NCBI GenBank assembly: GCA_002342025.1
Contig: DDPD01000048.1
Span: 1-24,044, forward strand
DNA: 24,044 nucleotides
Reading direction: 5' to 3'
Source of the DNA: Moraxellaceae bacterium UBA2477
GTDB lineage: Bacteria; Pseudomonadota; Gammaproteobacteria; Pseudomonadales; Moraxellaceae
In this document: piece after piece, positions 8,267-15,900 of the stretch
Numbering within the stretch: the stretch's first letter is position 1
How the letters are laid out: each line of letters begins with the position of its first letter
Made by a program: the position numbers and the translations under genes
Notes under the pieces: generated by a model
Seen by the model: the letters and a program-made list of their open reading frames with translations, nothing else
The model's database searches: none
Told to the model about the DNA's origin: nothing

Positions 8267-8279
8267 ACACATGTCATCG

Positions 8280-8346
8280 GGACAACAACGGCGCCTACAG
8301 ATACTGCAAATGCCATCAGTACTCATCACACTGGCACACATCGGTA
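8280..8346 (+). pseudogene. Diverged fragment of a DUF4149 gene (direct repeat, copy 2)
   Basis: Read in the matching frame this encodes GQQRRLQILQMPSVLITLAH, against GQHRSFQILHMLSVLITLAH in the intact protein. Eight of 67 bases differ. No homology is visible on either side and no start or full domain is present, so it is a non-functional gene remnant lying 13 bases after the TIGR02450 gene. Confidence 0.75.
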
Positions 8347-8484
8347 CGAGCTACTCAAATATGGTGAGACTTCGGTGAAAGCGATGTCGTTAGGGGCTCT
8401 TGTGGGCAAATCATCTCAACCAGCGAGCTAACGTGTCAGTCCCTGCTAAAAGCTCGCAACGAAACACGCGGTTGACCACTTGAC

Positions 8485-8502
8485 CATGACTGCCCAGTCA
8501 TG
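8485..8502. promoter_or_regulatory. Palindrome upstream of the PF10118 hydrolase gene
   Basis: CATGACTG and CAGTCATG form perfect 8-base arms around CC. The centre lies about 50 bases before the hydrolase start, where a repressor or activator would bind. The loop is too short for a good RNA hairpin, so a dimeric protein site is more likely. Which regulator is unknown; genes of this family are often near TetR-type regulators, but none is in this window. Confidence 0.45.
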
Positions 8503-8545
8503 AAAAATTGAATGTGCCATTACAAAATGTCATATGAGGCATGTT

Positions 8546-9439
8546 ATGAGATCAACCACAAGCATCAAGTCGCCAGGATTAGCAGGCGCAAGCGTAGGCA
8601 TACCTCCTCGCAATATTAAGTTTGCACACGACTATTACGCCTCCCGTCGCTATCCAATTGCTGATAATGCCTTTGCCTCCTGTTTTATAGCCGTGCTCTC
8701 GGGAGCATTTCCACCCGGTGAACGCTTTTTTGTTGAGTCTGTGCGCCACTTTCGTGACCAAATAACAGACGCTGAACTAAAAGCCCAAGTCTCAGGTTTT
8801 ATTGGTCAAGAAGCCTTACATGGTCGGGAACACGACCGTCTGAACGCAATTTTTAGTGATATGGGCATTCGGGTCGACTTCGCCGAAAAAGGTGTGAAAA
8901 GGGGTCTTTCCTTTCTAGAACGATTCTCACCAGAGCAACAACTGGCTTGTACCATCTTCATGGAACACTTTACCGCGATTTTTGGTGAGTCTTTTTTACG
9001 CAGCCGTCAGTTCCGTGATACCTGTGAGCCTGAATCATTAAAGCTTTGGACTTGGCATGCGCTTGAAGAGCTTGAGCATAAATCTGTGGCATACGATGTC
9101 TATACGCAAGTGAGCAATAGCTGGCGCTTAAAGTTACAAGCTGGGCCATTAGTTGCTGCAGCATTAGTACCCATCATCATAGGCAGCTTGGTGGCCATTT
9201 TGGCCCATGACAATCAGTTACAAAAACGACATATCAAATCGCACTTAAAAGGGGCTGCTATGTTGTTTGGCAAGCATGGTCTTTTAAAACATGTTCCTCG
9301 ACGACTACCTGATTTCTTCAAAAGAAACTTTCACCCTACTCAAGATGACACACGATCATTAGAGCAGCAGTGGCGGGAGAACCTTTTTGGCTCACAAGGG
9401 CTCCTAAGCGACATCTATTCATCCCCTACTTTGCAATAG
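8546..9439 (+). CDS. PF10118 family metal-dependent hydrolase
   Basis: A 297-residue, mostly helical protein of the predicted metal-dependent hydrolase family PF10118. The putative metal ligands sit in a ferritin-like arrangement: FFVESVRHFRD, GFIGQEALHGREHDRLN, FMEHFTAIFGE and HALEELEHKSVAYDVY, rich in Glu and His. A single hydrophobic segment, AALVPIIIGSLVAILA (about 210-225), suggests membrane contact. The true substrate is unknown and the hydrolase label comes from the family name only. ATG 8546 is preferred over ATG 8534 because GAGG at 8536-8539 lies six bases before it. The palindrome at 8485-8502 may control it. Confidence 0.8.
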   Translation: MRSTTSIKSPGLAGASVGIPPRNIKFAHDYYASRRYPIADNAFASCFIAVLSGAFPPGERFFVESVRHFRDQITDAELKAQVSGFIGQEALHGREHDRLNAIFSDMGIRVDFAEKGVKRGLSFLERFSPEQQLACTIFMEHFTAIFGESFLRSRQFRDTCEPESLKLWTWHALEELEHKSVAYDVYTQVSNSWRLKLQAGPLVAAALVPIIIGSLVAILAHDNQLQKRHIKSHLKGAAMLFGKHGLLKHVPRRLPDFFKRNFHPTQDDTRSLEQQWRENLFGSQGLLSDIYSSPTLQ

Positions 9440-9648
9440 CCTGTAACGAGTTGTCGCACCCCAGCCAGCTAGAGTGATGGCTTATCGCTAGGTCATCGCT
9501 TTGGCCTAAGTGGAGTCGTAACTACTTCAGGCTTAACTGTCACTTTTTCCAGCAATAAGCCCGACCAAAAATTCTGACCAGCCGTCAACCCGATCGCGAC
9601 CAGTCGTGGCATGCTCAATGCATTGCTGCGGCCTTTTAGGAACTCCGT
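9440..9648. other. Intergenic region before corA
   Basis: About 210 bases between the PF10118 gene and corA. The only site I can support is the corA ribosome site AGGA, seven bases before ATG 9649. No terminator with a U-run, leader ORF or known Mg2+ riboswitch structure was recognised by eye. Confidence 0.5.
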
Positions 9649-10629
9649 ATGTCTGGCGCTATCATTAATTCCATTGCTTATGACCGTGACGGCCATCGCA
9701 TTGCAAAAGTCGAACTACCCGACACCAAGGCCTTTCTTCTGGCGCATCCGGAATCCTTTTTGTGGATCGGTTTGCATGAGCCAGATGCCGCTATGGTCAA
9801 TACGCTGCAGGAGCAATTTGGTCTGCATGAGCTGGCCGTTGAAGATGCTCTATGCGCGCATCAGCGCCCAAAAATCGAAACCTATGGCGACACGCGATTT
9901 ATTGTGACGCACACCGCCGAGCGCAATGGCAGCTGCATCGTTTTTGGAGAAACCCACCTGTTTATTAGCGATCGCTTCCTCATCAGCATTCGTCATGGAC
10001 CGTCACACACTTACGCCACCATGCGTCAGCGTGTGGAGGCGAGGCCGCGCCAGTTAGGACTCGGCCCAAGCTATCCGCTGTATGCCATTCTCGATTTTAT
10101 CGTGGATAACTACGCGCCCATCGTCGATGACTTTAAGCAAACCTTGCATAAACTGGAGCAAGATATTTTCCAACCGCAGTACAAACGCGGCACCATCAAG
10201 CGCTTGTATGAACTGAAGCGCGAGCTCATTACCTTGCGCCTTGCCTCGGCACCACTGCAGGACATTGCACAAGATCTGAGCCATGGCCAAGATGATTTTA
10301 TTCACCCCGCTATCCAGCCCTATTTCCGCGATATCGCCGATCACTGCACGCGCATCAACGAGGCCATTGATGCCCTAAATGAGCTGCTGACGGCCGCGAT
10401 TCAGGTCAACTTGTCCTTGGTAACCGTAAAGCAAAACGAAGTGGTGAAGCGATTGGCAGGATGGGCCGCCTTATTAGCACTACCCACCCTGATCACCAGC
10501 ATTTACGGCATGAACTTTGAGCACATGCCCGAGCTGCAATTTGAATATGCTTACCCGACGGTACTGGTTTTAACGGCACTAGCCTGCTTCAAGCTCCATA
10601 AAACACTGAAGCAAGCGGGCTGGATGTAA
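9649..10629 (+). CDS. corA: CorA-type magnesium transporter
   Basis: A 326-residue CorA family channel for Mg2+ (and often Co2+/Ni2+) in the inner membrane. The long cytoplasmic N-terminal part forms the funnel (residues 1-265). Transmembrane helix 1 (about 268-286) ends in the selectivity signature Gly-Met-Asn at 287-289, followed by FEHMPEL, and helix 2 runs from about 303 to 318 with a basic C-terminal tail (KLHKTLKQAGW). Length and motif order fit the family. The start ATG has AGGA seven bases upstream. It converges with rraA, leaving only ten bases between the two stop codons. Some CorA homologues carry zinc instead (ZntB); the intact GMN does not decide between them. Confidence 0.9.
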   Translation: MSGAIINSIAYDRDGHRIAKVELPDTKAFLLAHPESFLWIGLHEPDAAMVNTLQEQFGLHELAVEDALCAHQRPKIETYGDTRFIVTHTAERNGSCIVFGETHLFISDRFLISIRHGPSHTYATMRQRVEARPRQLGLGPSYPLYAILDFIVDNYAPIVDDFKQTLHKLEQDIFQPQYKRGTIKRLYELKRELITLRLASAPLQDIAQDLSHGQDDFIHPAIQPYFRDIADHCTRINEAIDALNELLTAAIQVNLSLVTVKQNEVVKRLAGWAALLALPTLITSIYGMNFEHMPELQFEYAYPTVLVLTALACFKLHKTLKQAGWM

Positions 10630-10630
10630 T

Positions 10631-10643
10631 CTAGGCCGCCTAG
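10631..10643. terminator. Short inverted repeat at the corA/rraA junction
   Basis: CTAGGC and GCCTAG around a single C, lying just after the corA stop and covering the rraA stop codon. With a usable stem of only about five pairs and no U-run, it is at best a weak bidirectional terminator. Confidence 0.25.
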
Positions 10644-11119
10644 ATCAGTTTCTGTGCCGATACGATGATGCCGTTGTTGTCGGCATAGACGTATTCCCCG
10701 GGCGTAAAGGTCACGCCAGCGAAGGTGACTGGCAGGCCGACTTCGCCCGCGCCTTTACGCACGCTCTTCAACGGGATGGCAGCAATAGCTTGAATGCCAA
10801 TATCGAGCTCGGCCAGCGCATCCACATCCCGCACGCAGCCATACACAATCACACCCGCCCAGCCCTGCTTAACCGCGCTCGCCCCGATCAAATCCCCCAA
10901 TAGGGCACAGCGCAAAGAGCCGCCACCATCCACCACCAACACTCGACCTTCGCCGGGTGTGGCCAATAACTCCTTGACGCGCGAGTTATCTTCGTGGCAT
11001 TTGACCGTGACAATGGCGCCGCCAAAGGCATTGAGGCCACCGTAGTTGGCAAACATCGGCTCGCAGACCCGAACAGCCTCTGGAAACTCATCACATAAAT
11101 CACAGGTAACAAAAGACAT
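10640..11119 (-). CDS. rraA: RraA family protein (RNase E inhibitor type)
   Basis: A 159-residue protein very close in layout to E. coli RraA, which binds RNase E and slows RNA decay. Landmarks are TCDLCDEFPEAVRVCEPMF at the N-terminus, FGGAIVTVKCHEDNSRVKELL, VVDGGGSLRCALLGD, and the signature YGCVRDVDALAELDIGIQAIAAIPLKS. The Gly-x-x-Arg-Asp element is also the active-site motif of the related 4-hydroxy-4-methyl-2-oxoglutarate aldolases, so a catalytic role is not excluded. RNase E itself is not in the window. Divergent from the lytic transglycosylase; a palindrome lies 28 bases before its start. Confidence 0.88.
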   Translation of the reverse strand: MSFVTCDLCDEFPEAVRVCEPMFANYGGLNAFGGAIVTVKCHEDNSRVKELLATPGEGRVLVVDGGGSLRCALLGDLIGASAVKQGWAGVIVYGCVRDVDALAELDIGIQAIAAIPLKSVRKGAGEVGLPVTFAGVTFTPGEYVYADNNGIIVSAQKLI

Positions 11120-11146
11120 GGCGGCTCTCCCAAGCGAATGACTAAA

Positions 11147-11162
11147 AGGGTAACTTTACCCT
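11147..11162. promoter_or_regulatory. Palindrome in the rraA/transglycosylase promoter region
   Basis: AGGGTAA and TTACCCT form perfect 7-base arms around CT. The site is in the 89-base space between two divergent genes, where one bound dimer could affect both. The regulator is unknown. Confidence 0.4.
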
Positions 11163-11208
11163 GCGCGGGTCGAGTGCGACAATTTGTGCTTACTCAAGAG
11201 TGTGGGTC

Positions 11209-11877
11209 ATGAAACGTTATTTGTTTGCCAGCAGCTTATCTTTGCTTTTGATCGCCTCCAGTGGCGCAAGCGCAGGCGAGCTATATCGTTTTCAAGATGC
11301 CGATGGCAATGTGCTGCTGACCAATCAAGTCGATAAACAGCGCAAGCCTTTGCGCCAAGACCGCCAGCAATACCGGCGACTCGTCAAAGTGACGTGGTAC
11401 CCAGACACCAATGTGCACAGCTACCGTAATTGGGGCAAAACGGAAATGTCCGTTAAAGCCAGCGCCAGCAAAAATCGTAACGCGTTCGATGACAGCATTC
11501 GATTAGCGGCTCAACAATACGATATAGATTTTGGCCTGATTAAAGCCGTGATTCATACCGAGTCCGGTTTTGATCCGAACGCTCGGTCAGGCCCTGGCGC
11601 GCAAGGCTTGATGCAACTCATGCCGGCAACCGCCAAACGCTACCGTGTCACCGATGCCTGGGATCCCGCGCAAAACATCAATGCCGGTGCCAAACATCTG
11701 CGTTATCTACTGAAGCGATACGGGGACTTATCTCTGGCATTAGCCGCTTATAACGCGGGTGAAGGCAACGTTGATAAGTACGGCGGCATTCCACCGTTTA
11801 CGGAAACGCAAGACTATGTGGAGCGCGTGACCGGCCGCTATAAACGTCTTTATGGCGGGTCCCTCGCGGCAAATTAA
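11209..11877 (+). CDS. Secreted lytic transglycosylase (SLT domain)
   Basis: A 222-residue periplasmic murein-cleaving enzyme. It opens with Met-Lys-Arg and a hydrophobic segment ending in ASSGASAG, a clear signal peptide with cleavage probably after Ala-Ser-Ala. A DUF4124-like stretch follows (ELYRFQDADGNVLLTN), then the goose-lysozyme-like SLT domain: FGLIKAVIHTESGFDPNA with the catalytic Glu in HTES, GAQGLMQLMPATA, INAGAKHLRYLL and ALAAYNAGEGNV. The motif set is complete. ATG 11209 is chosen over GTG 11200 because the Lys-Arg signal peptide starts there and a weak AAGAG lies seven bases upstream. Its stop codon overlaps the stop of the converging Rieske gene. Confidence 0.9.
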   Translation: MKRYLFASSLSLLLIASSGASAGELYRFQDADGNVLLTNQVDKQRKPLRQDRQQYRRLVKVTWYPDTNVHSYRNWGKTEMSVKASASKNRNAFDDSIRLAAQQYDIDFGLIKAVIHTESGFDPNARSGPGAQGLMQLMPATAKRYRVTDAWDPAQNINAGAKHLRYLLKRYGDLSLALAAYNAGEGNVDKYGGIPPFTETQDYVERVTGRYKRLYGGSLAAN

Positions 11878-12179
11878 AGCTCCACACCAATCTGATTGCC
11901 TTCATACACCAGGCTATATCGCGTTAAGCAGGGGCCTGGCGCTGGCAAGCGGCATTGGCCATCCGACAAATTAAACGACCAGCCATGATTAGGGCAGCGA
12001 ATAGCGCCAGCCGTGATCACCCCATCGGTTAGCGCCGCTCCGCGATGTGGGCATTGATTACGAATCAGATAGCGCTGGCCATCCTCTTGTATGAGCAACA
12101 GCGGAATGCCGTCGACGATAAATTCTCGACGATAGCCATCTTCTAAAAACATGAGTTTTTCAAGGGCAAGAAACGCCAT
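11874..12179 (-). CDS. Small Rieske [2Fe-2S] ferredoxin-like protein
   Basis: A 101-residue single-domain Rieske protein. The cluster ligands are Cys43-Pro-His45 (CPHRG) and Cys62-x2-His65 (CPNHG), sixteen residues apart, as in NirD- and ferredoxin-type Rieske proteins. No membrane segment or signal is present, so it should be a cytoplasmic electron carrier or an oxygenase partner. No oxygenase or nitrite reductase large subunit lies beside it, leaving its partner unknown. The end overlaps the transglycosylase stop inside a single TTAA. It lies downstream of ppsA's opposite end and is read in the same direction as ppsA only after the ppsA terminator. Confidence 0.87.
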   Translation of the reverse strand: MAFLALEKLMFLEDGYRREFIVDGIPLLLIQEDGQRYLIRNQCPHRGAALTDGVITAGAIRCPNHGWSFNLSDGQCRLPAPGPCLTRYSLVYEGNQIGVEL

Positions 12180-12220
12180 ATTGCCTTTGCCTCAAACAAA
12201 ATCACTTTAGTTCAGATAGC

Positions 12221-12243
12221 AGAAAGGCGGGTTTCCCCGCCCT
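12221..12243 (-). terminator. ppsA terminator
   Basis: On the minus strand GGCGGG-GAAA-CCCGCC forms a GC-rich stem with a stable GNRA-like tetraloop, followed by TTTCT. It starts about 20 bases after the ppsA stop, so it is a good rho-independent terminator for ppsA. Confidence 0.75.
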
Positions 12244-12264
12244 TCCACGTTTTATCAACCCAGC

Positions 12265-14637
12265 TTACTTGCCGTGATTAGCCGCAAGGAAGAACCACGT
12301 TTCCAACACGGAATCTGGGTTCAATGAGACTGAATCAATGCCCTCTTCCATCAGCCACTTGGCTAGATCAGGGTGGTCTGATGGACCTTGGCCACAAATA
12401 CCGATGTACTTGCCGGCCTTACGGCAAGCCTGAATGGCACGCGAGAGCAGGAACTTCACCGCTGGATCACGCTCGTCGAACAGGTGCGAAACGATGCCGG
12501 AGTCACGATCCAGACCCAGCGTCAGCTGCGTGAGGTCGTTGGAGCCGATGGAGAAGCCGTCGAAATGCTCAAGGAACTCTTCCGCCAACAAAGCATTGGT
12601 CGGCAGCTCGCACATCATGATGATGCGCAGGCCATTCTCGCCACGCTTCAGGCCCTTCTCGGCCAGCAGCTCGATAACACGCTTGGCTTCGCCGGTGGTG
12701 CGCACAAAGGGAATCATGATCTCGACGTTGGTCAGGCCCATGACATCACGAACCTTCTTCAGCGCACGCACTTCCAGATCGAAACAATCGCGGAAATTAT
12801 CCGAGACGTAACGGCTGGCACCACGGAAACCCAACATCGGGTTTTCTTCTTCAGGCTCGTAGAGCTTGCCGCCGATCAAGTTGGCGTATTCGTTCGACTT
12901 AAAGTCGGACATACGCACAATGACTTTCTTCGGATAGAACGCCGCCGCCAGCGTGGCGATACCTTCGGTGAGTTTCTCTACGTAGAAATCCACCGGCGAG
13001 GCATAACCGGCGCAACGCTGGTCAACCGACTGCTTGATATCGCGTGGCAGTGAGTCGTAGTTCAGCAGCGCCTTGGGGTGCACGCCAATCATGCGGTTGA
13101 TGATGAACTCCAGACGCGCCAAGCCAATGCCCTCATTCGGCAGCGTAGCGAAGTCAAAGGCACGATCGGGGTTGCCCACGTTCATCATGATCTTGAACGG
13201 CAGCTTGGGCATGGCGTCGATGGTGTTTTTCTGAACCTCGAAGTCGAGCAGACCCTCGTAGATGAAGCCGGTATCGCCCTCGGCACAGGAAGCCGTAACT
13301 TCCATGCCATCTTTCAGCACATCGGTGGCATTGCCGCAGCCGACGATGGCCGGCACGCCCAATTCACGCGCAATAATGGCCGCGTGGCAGGTACGACCAC
13401 CACGGTTGGTAATAATGGCGCTGGCGCGTTTCATCACCGGCTCCCAGTCGGGGTCGGTCATGTCCGAGACGAGCACATCGCCCGGCTGCACTTTTTCCAT
13501 TTCCTTGATCGAACGCACCACGCGAACCACGCCGGAGCCAATGCGCTGACCAATCGAGCGGCCTTCGCAGACCACTTTGCCCTTCTGCTTGAGCAGGTAG
13601 CGTTCCATGGTGCCGGCGTTCTGGCGGCTCTTCACGGTTTCAGGGCGAGCCTGCACGATGTAGAGCTTGCCGTCGTCGCCATCTTTCGCCCACTCCACGT
13701 CCATCGGCGCACCGTAGTGCTTCTCGATGATCAGGGCCTGACGAGCCAACTCTTCAATCTCCGCATCAGTCAGCGAGAACTTGGCGCGTTCGAGCTTATC
13801 TACCGGCACAATTTGAGTAGAACGACCGGCAGCACCGCTATCGGCATAAATCATTTTCTGTGCTTTGGTGCCCAAGTTGCGGCGCAACACGGCTGGACGA
13901 CCCGCATTCAGCGTGCCCTTATGCACATAGAATTCATCCGGGTTAACTGCGCCCTGCACCACCATTTCGCCCAGGCCATAAGACGAAGTAATGAAAACTA
14001 CATCACGAAAGCCAGACTCTGTATCTAGCGTGAATAACACGCCTGACGTGCCAATTTCCGAGCGCACCATGCGCTGAATACCAGCCGACAACGCGACCAG
14101 CTTGTGCTCGAAGCCTTGGTGAACGCGATAGGCAATGGCGCGGTCATTGAACAGCGAAGCAAATACCTCTTTGATGGCAATCAGCACATTGTCATAGCCG
14201 CGAATGTTCAAGAAGGTTTCTTGCTGACCGGCGAACGAGGCATCGGGCAAGTCTTCTGCTGTGGCAGAGGAACGAACAGCCAAAGGCATTTGCTCATTGC
14301 CACCGGTGAGCAGGTCAAACTCGGCGCGAACCGCTTGTTCCAGCGCCGGAATCAGGGGTGTTTCAACAACCCACTGACGAATCTTGCGACCGGCTTCCGC
14401 CAGCGCAAGCACATCCTCAACATTTAGGTCATCAAGCACATCGTGGATACGTTTGTTCAGGCCGCTTTGCTCGAGGAAGTCACGATAGGCCTGCGCCGTG
14501 GTTGCAAAGCCACCGGGAACCGATACACCGGCATTGGCGAGATTGCTAATCATTTCGCCGAGGGAGGCGTTTTTGCCGCCGACGATTTCTACGTCGTGCT
14601 TGCCGAGCTTCTGAAAGGGGATGACGAGATTTGCCAC
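12265..14637 (-). CDS. ppsA: Phosphoenolpyruvate synthase
   Basis: PpsA converts pyruvate and ATP to PEP, AMP and phosphate, the entry to gluconeogenesis. At 790 residues it has the family length (E. coli 792). The N-terminal ATP-grasp domain has GGKNASLGEM and LAVRSSATAEDLPDASFAGQ. The swivelling domain has the phospho-His motif GGRTCHAA with His418 and the regulatory Thr416 two residues before. The C-terminal PEP/pyruvate barrel has IGSNDLTQLTLGLDRDS and GICGQGPSDHP with the catalytic Cys. The start is GTG 14637, with GGGAG seven bases upstream; a longer reading from 14691 adds 18 low-quality residues. It is divergent from ppsR, its regulator. Confidence 0.96.
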   Translation of the reverse strand: MANLVIPFQKLGKHDVEIVGGKNASLGEMISNLANAGVSVPGGFATTAQAYRDFLEQSGLNKRIHDVLDDLNVEDVLALAEAGRKIRQWVVETPLIPALEQAVRAEFDLLTGGNEQMPLAVRSSATAEDLPDASFAGQQETFLNIRGYDNVLIAIKEVFASLFNDRAIAYRVHQGFEHKLVALSAGIQRMVRSEIGTSGVLFTLDTESGFRDVVFITSSYGLGEMVVQGAVNPDEFYVHKGTLNAGRPAVLRRNLGTKAQKMIYADSGAAGRSTQIVPVDKLERAKFSLTDAEIEELARQALIIEKHYGAPMDVEWAKDGDDGKLYIVQARPETVKSRQNAGTMERYLLKQKGKVVCEGRSIGQRIGSGVVRVVRSIKEMEKVQPGDVLVSDMTDPDWEPVMKRASAIITNRGGRTCHAAIIARELGVPAIVGCGNATDVLKDGMEVTASCAEGDTGFIYEGLLDFEVQKNTIDAMPKLPFKIMMNVGNPDRAFDFATLPNEGIGLARLEFIINRMIGVHPKALLNYDSLPRDIKQSVDQRCAGYASPVDFYVEKLTEGIATLAAAFYPKKVIVRMSDFKSNEYANLIGGKLYEPEEENPMLGFRGASRYVSDNFRDCFDLEVRALKKVRDVMGLTNVEIMIPFVRTTGEAKRVIELLAEKGLKRGENGLRIIMMCELPTNALLAEEFLEHFDGFSIGSNDLTQLTLGLDRDSGIVSHLFDERDPAVKFLLSRAIQACRKAGKYIGICGQGPSDHPDLAKWLMEEGIDSVSLNPDSVLETWFFLAANHGK

Positions 14638-14949
14638 GATGCTGCTCCCTGTATGGAGTGGGGTGGTGGATGAGGCTGACGTGGATCGCACGCCTTCAAG
14701 CCTCGTTGGATTCTACTGTATAGCCGGCTACTTTGCCTCGCTGCCAACGATCTGCCCGACCAAGGTGGAATACCTTGCCCGGCCCATTGCAAATACCCGT
14801 GCGGTGAAGGTATCTTGCTGTTTTCGATGATAAATAGCGCGTGCTCTACAGCGACTTTTCGTCCCTCTCAGACGCACCACTTCATTCATACAAGAAATTA
14901 GTACCATTTTCACTATGAATTATTGGCGCATAGCGCCTGAAGGCCCCGC
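14638..14949. other. ppsA-ppsR divergent regulatory region
   Basis: A 312-base stretch without a supported gene. For ppsA (minus strand) TTGGCA at 14747-14742 and TATACA at 14722-14717 are a possible promoter, though the 19-base spacer is long. For ppsR (plus strand) TTGCAA at 14787 and TATCTT at 14811 with 18 bases between are a weak candidate. Small inverted repeats are CAAGGT/ACCTTG (14761-14777) and GGCGC/GCGCC (14925-14937), the latter just before the ppsR ribosome site. Confidence 0.35.
14645..14649 (-). promoter_or_regulatory. ppsA ribosome binding site
   Basis: GGGAG on the minus strand, seven bases before GTG 14637. It settles the GTG start that gives the family N-terminus MANLVIPFQKLGKHD. 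Confidence 0.7.
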
Positions 14950-15774
14950 ATGAAACGTTCCGTGTTCTTCATTTCCGATGGCACTGGCATCACCGCCGAA
15001 ACCTTGGGGCACAGCCTTCTCTCGCAATTCGAAGAGATCCGTTTTGAGGAAACCACCCTGCCCTATGTCGACACGGTGGAAAAGGCGATCATCGCCCAGC
15101 AAGAAATCAATCGCGCGGCAGAAGCGGATGGCGTTCGGCCAATCATCATCGACACCATTGTCGACAAATCAATACGCACGGTGATCGCTGAAGCCAACGG
15201 CTACATGATGGATGTATTCGATACCTTCGTGGATAAACTGCAGGCAGAGCTGTGCTCACAGGCCAACAACACCGTCGGCAAATCCCACTCGATCACCAAT
15301 AACCCGCATTACAACGACCGTATCGATGCCGTGAACTTCGCCCTCGACAACGACGACGGCGCCCGCACCAAGCACTACGACAAGGCCGACATTATTCTCG
15401 TTGGCGTATCGCGCTCGGGCAAAACGCCAACCTCGCTGTACATGGCGCTGCAGTTTGGCGTGCATGTGGCCAACTACCCACTGACCGAAGATGACTTTGA
15501 CGACTTGCGTCTGCCAGCCTCGCTGCGCGAATACAAGAGCAAATTATTCGGCCTAACTATTGATCCCGAACGCCTAAGCGCCATTCGCAACGAACGGCGA
15601 GCAAACTCCCCCTATTCGTCGCTAAGCCAGTGCCAAAAAGAAGTGCGTGCGGCCGAAGCCATCTTCAACCGCGAAGGGGTGCAGTTCATCAAAACAACCC
15701 ATGCCTCCATCGAAGAAATATCGACACGCATCATGGCTAGCGTGGGCATCAAACGAAAATCACTGCAACCATGA
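14950..15774 (+). CDS. ppsR: PEP synthase regulatory kinase/pyrophosphorylase PpsR
   Basis: A 274-residue DUF299 protein. PpsR inactivates PpsA by ADP-dependent phosphorylation of the Thr next to the catalytic His and reactivates it by Pi-dependent removal that yields pyrophosphate. The N-terminus is the family opening SVFFISDGTGITAETLGHSL, the P-loop GVSRSGKT lies at 152-159, followed by PTSLYMALQFGVHVANYPL and the C-terminal GLTIDPERLSAIRNER. The start ATG has GAAGG six bases upstream, preceded by a small GGCGC/GCGCC hairpin. The divergent ppsA with an intact Thr-Cys-His target makes the assignment to PpsA, and not to pyruvate phosphate dikinase, firm. Confidence 0.95.
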   Translation: MKRSVFFISDGTGITAETLGHSLLSQFEEIRFEETTLPYVDTVEKAIIAQQEINRAAEADGVRPIIIDTIVDKSIRTVIAEANGYMMDVFDTFVDKLQAELCSQANNTVGKSHSITNNPHYNDRIDAVNFALDNDDGARTKHYDKADIILVGVSRSGKTPTSLYMALQFGVHVANYPLTEDDFDDLRLPASLREYKSKLFGLTIDPERLSAIRNERRANSPYSSLSQCQKEVRAAEAIFNREGVQFIKTTHASIEEISTRIMASVGIKRKSLQP

Positions 15775-15900
15775 ACTGGTTATCGCCGACCACCCACTTC
15801 TCATCGGACTTTAGATTGAATTTCATCAAGGTAAATGTCAGTTGATGTTACGGTATCAGGCAATGACAACTTTTCCCCTTCTCAACCTCGAGACGACGAG

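Larger units (their letters stand above)
8267..8545. other. Intergenic region with remnant and palindrome
   Basis: A stretch of about 280 bases without a functional gene. It holds the DUF4149 remnant (8280-8346) and an operator-like palindrome (8485-8502). The rest shows no ORF, RNA gene or convincing promoter hexamers that I could recognise. Confidence 0.6.

Noticed and set aside
8388..8433. CGTTAG ... CTAACG, considered as an integron attC-like site
   Set aside because: The arms are six bases, do not fit the GTTRRRY/RYYYAAC core sites and no integrase or cassette is near; chance-level repeat.
9611..9907. A 98-codon frame overlapping the start of corA
   Set aside because: Different frame from corA, no family resemblance, and the corA frame holds the conserved protein with its own ribosome site.
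12388..13053. A 221-codon open frame on the plus strand opposite ppsA
   Set aside because: It is antisense to the conserved PEP-binding part of ppsA and has no recognisable domain or ribosome site.
13078..14028. A 316-codon open frame on the plus strand opposite ppsA
   Set aside because: It is a shadow of ppsA: the His/Asn/Gly-rich product has no domain and the minus-strand frame encodes every PpsA motif.
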